A program made the translations under genes and the position numbers. The notes below the pieces were generated by a model. The model was not told the DNA's origin and did no database searches. It saw only the letters and a list, made by a program, of their open reading frames with translations. From Bagarius yarrelli (lineage: Eukaryota > Chordata > Actinopteri > Siluriformes > Sisoridae): a stretch of 64,000 nucleotides of DNA. The stretch covers positions 310,001-374,000 of the forward strand of contig VCAZ01000125.1 in assembly GCA_005784505.1 (NCBI GenBank), given 5' to 3'. Of this stretch, positions 59,498 to 64,000 are shown piece after piece (the stretch's first letter is position 1; each line of letters starts with the position of its first letter).

Positions 59498-60076
59498 ATA
59501 TATAGTATATTTATATTTTTAGGTGAGAGTAAAAGCTTTATTCTGCATCAGTTAGTAAGTTTAAAAGTTCTCTGAAATGGGTTTTTAGTACCACTGTAGG
59601 CTTAAATACTCAGTAAAGTTTTATTCTCAATGAATAATTTACAAGCAGATTATAATTTATGTCCAAGTGTGTATGAAAGAAAAAGTTTCTATCTGTCATA
59701 AGAAAATAATGCGCCTGTTGTTTCAGCATATAATGGGTTTAAACTGGTTTGACCTTTGCCTATTTAAACATAGGCTCATGTCAGGCTGTGTTTGGATACG
59801 GAGACTGACTGAAAATAAACGCTCGTGGATGTAATGTAAATCATTTGGAGCTGATGAAAGCTCACTTATCCTGGCTAGGATGTACAGAAATGTCTTGGTT
59901 TGTTCTGAAATGTTCTCACATAGTAGATCAACTCAGGACCGCATAACTGAAAGTTCTACAGCAAGTTAAGGGAAAAAAAGTAAGTGAATTTCGAAAGATT
60001 TGTCAATGCCTTAGTACAAGCTAAATACATGATAATGCTTAATTAAAACAGCACAGTATTACTTAAAGTGGGGGGA
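58349..60076. other. intergenic; TA microsatellite at 59452-59510
   Basis: AT-rich DNA, no gene recognised. The TA run carries one interruption (ttata near 59486). Confidence 0.6.
59452..59510. repeat. (TA)n microsatellite
   Basis: About 17 TA units, a one-base phase shift, then about 10 more units. Confidence 0.95.
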
Positions 60077-60273
60077 AGTGGTGGCTTAGTGGTTAAGGTG
60101 TTGGACTGACACACTAGAAAAAAACAGGGTTTGATTTCCAGCATCACCAAGCCACCACTGTGGGCCCTTGAGCAAAGACTTTAACCCCCAATTGCTCAGT
60201 TGTATCAAAAAAGGATAACTGTAAGTCGCTCTGGATAAGGACTGCCAAATGCTGTAAATGTAATGTAATGTAA
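60077..60273 (+). mobile_element. tRNA-derived SINE (V-SINE-like) with L2-type tail
   Basis: The head gtggcttagtggttaaggtg fits a tRNA-gene A box (tggcttagtgg). A B-box-like ggtttgatttcc follows. The body is gggcccttgagcaaagactt and cccaattgctcagttgtatc. The tail is gtaagtcgctctggataagg and gccaaatgctgtaaatgtaa with taatg repeats. The tail resembles the 3' end of the L2-like LINE at 61150-61189. Confidence 0.88.
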
Positions 60274-60389
60274 CCCAATAATGTTTTATAATGTTATAAT
60301 TAATGTTTTTATAATGTTTAGTTTATCTAGATCACAATGGAAAAAAAATTAGCTGCCTCATTTTAGTGCTATGGGTTTTATGACAGCTT

Positions 60390-61189
60390 TCTGGTTCAGG
60401 ATCTGGCAATCACTATGGACAGTTTGCAGATCTTCTCTTCAACCACCGCTCGCAACCTTAAGGTAACCATAGACAATCATCTTTCCTTTTTCTCACAGGT
60501 TGCTAACTTGACACAGTCCTGATGGTTTATCCTTTACAACATGAAGAGGATTCGTCCATTCTTGTCTACTCAGGCTACTCAATTTCTGTTGTCATTTCTA
60601 AAACAAGACTACTGCAACTCGCTTGTGGCAGGTTTCCCTGTGAGTGCAGTTCGTCCTCTGATTCAGAATGCAGCTGTTTTTAGCCTTCCAAAATTTTCAC
60701 ACACCACCCTACTGGCTACTGGCTCCCAGTAGCTGTATATTTTAGACTCAAAACACTGATGCTTGTCTACCAAGCCAAAAACGAAGCAGCACCCTCCTAC
60801 CTCCAAGCCCTTAACACTTCTCAAATTGCACCACTCTCCTTTGACTTGTCCCACCATCCCCTAACATGCAAGGTAGGTCTGCATCAAGACTTTTCTCTGT
60901 TTTGGTACCAAGATGGTGAAATGAACTTTCCATCAATGTCAAAAAAGCAGAATCACTGGTTGTCTTCCAAAGACTATTAAAGACCCACCTTTTAAATACT
61001 TAGCACTCAAAAATGAACAAAAAATACTTATATCTATTTTCTGTGTTGCTCTTTTCAACAGCTATTGTGGGTTGTTATACTTTGTTTTGTGATCTAAAGG
61101 ACCAGTATCGAGATGTTCAATGATGAGACTCACAGCATTTTTGTACGTCACTCTCGAGAAAAACGTCTGCTAAATGACGTAAATGTTAG
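60390..61189 (+). mobile_element. L2-clade LINE, 3' part
   Basis: The sequence encodes, with frame changes, the C-terminal reverse transcriptase region of L2 LINEs: MKRIRPFLSTQATQFLLSFL, QDYCNSLVAGFPVSAVRPLI, LPKFSHTT, LVYQAKNEAAPSYLQAL. The 3' end is cactctcgagaaaaacgtct, gctaaatgacgtaaatgtt. The palm catalytic part and everything upstream is missing. The minus and + open frames at 60541-60980 are fragments of it. Confidence 0.85.
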
Positions 61190-61539
61190 CAGGTAAATCA
61201 TATGAAAACCACACTCATGTGATGATATATTCGAAATGTATTCATTACTTATCCTGTCCATTTCAGCACATACTTGTAACATTGTGCTGCTGCTGTTTCC
61301 TCCTGTCTCACATTCTGTGTTCTAAAGCAGCTCTACCTTATCTGTCCTCTGATATGAAAACCACTGAGTTTTAATCATATTGAGTTAACTATTAAACTAG
61401 CATCCAGAGTCTGCTTGTCATACATTACTGACAGAAAATGTGTGGTTTTTAAGTGAGCTCATTATCATGATACACAGAATGTTCTAACCTACAATAAATA
61501 TTCAGATAACAGTCTGATGTTACCAAGAAACAGCTGTAT
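61190..61539. other. intergenic, nothing recognised
   Basis: AT-rich DNA without call. Confidence 0.5.
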
Positions 61540-61740
61540 GTTAACGTTAGCTCAGTCAACGTAAGGCTAACATCAACAGGTGTAGACAGATTCTGTCTGA
61601 CAGAAAATAGGATTACCCTGACCTGAGCTAATTTACTGAATCAACCAACTCACATTACCATTTATTATTTCCATCCATGATGACATTAAAATAGTCGTCT
61701 GTTGCTGTTTCTGTGCCACAATTACAATACATGCTCAAGT
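61540..61740 (+). repeat. dispersed repeat, partner of 35445-35575
   Basis: It has gttagctcagtcaacgtaag, gctaacatcaacaggtg, ttctgtctgacagaaaatag, then an extra block of about 70 bp, then catgatgacattaaaatagt and ctgttgctgtttctgtgcc. Orientation and order agree with the 35.5-kb copy. Confidence 0.7.
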
Positions 61741-62656
61741 ATTTTTGGTTCCTGGACGCATTGACGCATTGACACATGTTTTTTGCTTAATCCTGCTCCT
61801 TTTTGGTGATGACAATCTGTGGGTAGAAAAAAAAAATTTACAAAGTATAACTTGAATTTTTTTTACTTATTTAAAAATTGAAATTTTAATAGTTCCGATG
61901 ATCCAATAGATTTATTTCTAAATTACAACATGTTCAAGGGTATGTTATAGGTTGTTGTTAGGTGGGGGTCCTTCTGTAATTTGTCTCTTTAGCAGAGCTT
62001 GTACAGACATCATGATAGACTGGAATCCAGTTCTCCAGTGGGAAAATAAGAACTCAGACCAGTCCTACTAGGGTTACTTGTAATGTATCTCAGTGCAGTC
62101 AGTCTAAAAAAGAAGAATTATTTTTATTTGTATATGTGATAATCAACAGAAATTTCCAGTACATAGTTTATGTTTTTCACTAAGGCCTACATTTTTAAGT
62201 ATTGTATTAAGTATTAAGTTCTCTGAATTATGCACTCTACACATACAGTACAAGCCCAGGACTAAACAGTGGGACTTTGCTGCAACATTATTAAATACTT
62301 TCCGTTGATTTGTTATATACTACAGAGAGGGAAAGAGGATAGCTGGGAATATTTTTGCCAGGAAATGCCATCCTATCACTTCATCTGCCATCATCCCCAT
62401 ACCTCATACCCCCTAAATTTAGTGTCCTCTCCTCTAGACCACCCGAGCCCAGTTTCCCAGTCGTCAGCACTCAGCTGACTTTCTGGATTCATCTGTCTTT
62501 GTCAAATTGGATGATCTGTCAAACTGCTGTGCCTGTGAACATGCCTGGGTGTGACTAAACTTTCTGATAAGGTGTGAACAATGTTGTTGTGCATTAATGA
62601 TCCACCACATAGAAAGATGATTGATGAGAGAAGTTCACCCTCCTTCACCATGCAGC
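61741..62656. other. intergenic, no gene recognised
   Basis: AT-rich, with a balanced part at 62330-62560. Open frames 62269-62558 have no recognised domain. Confidence 0.5.
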
Positions 62657-63262
62657 CCTTCTCTGCTGGCCTAAACACTATCAGAATCTGACCTACATTT
62701 ACAACCTAATATTTAAAATATGTTATGAAATTGTATTCATTTATTCTGAACAGTCTTTTCTCTTCGTTTTGTAGCGTTTATCTTGCTGAACTGCTTTCAG
62801 TACGTGTGGATGTGGATGTTAGAACTTTTGTCCAATCAAATTTAAGTTTCTATGTGCTGCCATGTCAATATAATCTGTCAATGCTTTCAGAATCAGTAGT
62901 GTTGCCCATATAACCCAAACTATATTAGTAATAGCAGGTTGCTAATTGGTTAACATTATTAAAGACTGATTGCTTGAACAGAGTAAAACTGTTTTAGCCC
63001 AGTTCAGAATAGGAAGAAAAAGCTTTATTGCCATGTAGGTTTGCACTTACAATGAATGAATTTTTACTTAAGATAGAAATACAAAAGGAAGAATTAAAAA
63101 AAGAGAGTAAAATGTTATTGCACATTGTTTATATGAAAAATAAATAATAAATAAAATAAATAAGTATTATTGCACAGAAAAGTATGGTTAGCAGAACAAG
63201 TCTCTACAGTTGAATTCAGTCCACACTGAAGGCCCAGGTACCAAATGCACCGGCCGCCACTG
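62657..63262 (-). mobile_element. second copy of the hAT-like element, truncated
   Basis: On the minus strand it starts cagtggcggccggtgcattt (63262 leftwards), as the element at 17964 does. Most of the first 500 bp is missing. It continues through the LINE-tail-like block (gtgcaaacctacatggcaat, aaagctttttcttcctattc) and the 3' part (gtcaatataatctgtcaatg region, cctaaacactatcagaatct). It stops near 62657, short of the terminal repeat. It lacks the SINE found in the other copy. Confidence 0.8.
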
Positions 63263-63471
63263 GTAATGACAGAAGATCCTTACTCATTATCTATTAAAAG
63301 ATCACCCTGTTTAGCATTGGCAGATTCCGGTGTTTGCTGACAAACTGTTTACACACTCCTAAATGTTATTTAGCAAATAGTGTTTAGCAAATCTGGATGA
63401 TTATGTTCCACTCAAGTTTTGAGAAGATACAACAGAAACATTCTACAGGAAGTTTTAATCATTGGGGGAAA
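63263..63471. other. intergenic, nothing recognised
   Basis: AT-rich, no call. Confidence 0.5.
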
Positions 63472-63545
63472 AAAAAAATTCAAGATTAAGAAGCTTTATT
63501 GTCATTTCAATCATATATAGCAACTGCAGGACACAAGACACAAGT
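63472..63545 (-). mobile_element. LINE 3'-tail fragment, minus orientation
   Basis: The complement reads gttgctatatatgattgaaa-tgacaataaagcttcttaat, close to the 3' end of the LINE at 50974-51627 (gctatatatggttgaaatga, cagtgaagctcc). No coding part is attached. Confidence 0.65.
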
Positions 63546-64000
63546 ACACAGAACTATAATCATAACGTATGTGCATATAGAGATATTTTATGGTGCGCTT
63601 TGTTTGTCTATTTGCTGGTTGGCAGGGTCACATTGTCCATGATACTGTATATGTTTAATAGCTGACATATAGTGAAATGAGGCCCATGTTCACTAGCCAG
63701 TCTTACTCAGTTATATGCAACTAGCATGTTTCGTCTTAGCAGTACAGTATCTGGTCGCTGTCATAAACAGAAATAGGGAAATTTCGTGACAAATCCTTTC
63801 ACAGCTGGTCTCTGCAGTTCATGTGTGACCCCTCTGTTTGGATTATATCGTAATTCTATCACTAGGAAACCACTGAGAGCTGTTAATATCTTACAAGTAG
63901 ACAAAGGATGAGTTGCAGTGGTGTTATAGGTTTCCACTAACATATAACTGTAGGCTGTTCAGTGTTGTTTTAAACAAACTATAACATAAGTGTATAGATT
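63546..64000. other. intergenic to the window end, nothing recognised
   Basis: AT-rich to balanced DNA. The short open frames at 63462-63665 and 63761-63943 have no domain. Confidence 0.5.

Noticed and set aside
60077..60180. tRNA-like promoter boxes that could suggest tRNA genes (also at 34341 and 40790)
   Set aside because: They sit at the heads of SINEs with common body and tail; no cloverleaf with acceptor stem is seen.

Overview
The window looks like a stretch of a ray-finned (teleost) fish nuclear genome. It is AT-rich and intron-containing. Its mobile elements are of kinds typical of teleosts: an RTE-like LINE, L2/Rex1-like LINE tails, tRNA-derived SINEs, Tc1-like and hAT-like DNA transposons, and many microsatellites. 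Nothing prokaryotic is present. I cannot name the species.

Only one protein-coding gene is supported. The left 7 kb holds the 3' half of tbx15, a T-box transcription factor gene, on the + strand. Five coding exons (502-673, 2753-2920, 3110-3174, 4462-4559, 6081-6916) join in frame with GT-AG introns. They give the second half of the T-box DNA-binding domain and the whole C-terminal region, ending in HMV-stop. The upstream exons (start codon, N-terminus, first part of the T-box) lie outside the window. Candidate polyadenylation signals are at 7088, 7618 and 7905.

From about 8 kb to 64 kb I find no further gene that I can support. The long intergenic tract is built from repeat debris and simple repeats, separated by AT-rich unique DNA with a few more complex, GC-richer islands. 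The main elements are: a Tc1-like 3' end (12.7-13.0 kb); an internally deleted RTE-like LINE on the minus strand (13.75-14.77 kb); a 17/34-bp minisatellite (16.6-17.1 kb); a 1,288-bp hAT-like element with an 8-bp target duplication and a SINE nested inside it (17.96-19.25 kb); SINE copies at 19.3, 23.1, 34.3, 38.5, 40.7 and 60.1 kb; two Tc1-like transposase remnants (28.6 and 50.6 kb); a longer but broken RTE-like LINE (41.6-44.2 kb); four perfect short palindromes (45.4-48.3 kb); L2/Rex1-like LINE pieces at 21.6, 51.0, 57.7, 60.4 and 63.5 kb; and a second, truncated copy of the hAT-like family (62.7-63.26 kb).

The repeats give a readable insertion history. SINEs sit in a hAT-like element and in another repeat, a LINE sits in a SINE remnant, and the hAT-like family carries a LINE 3' tail in both copies. 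The long gene-free flank 3' of tbx15 would suit a developmental regulatory landscape, but no enhancer can be proved from one sequence. I found no convincing new biological system. The most unusual items are the composite hAT/LINE-tail family, the palindrome cluster and the dimeric minisatellite.
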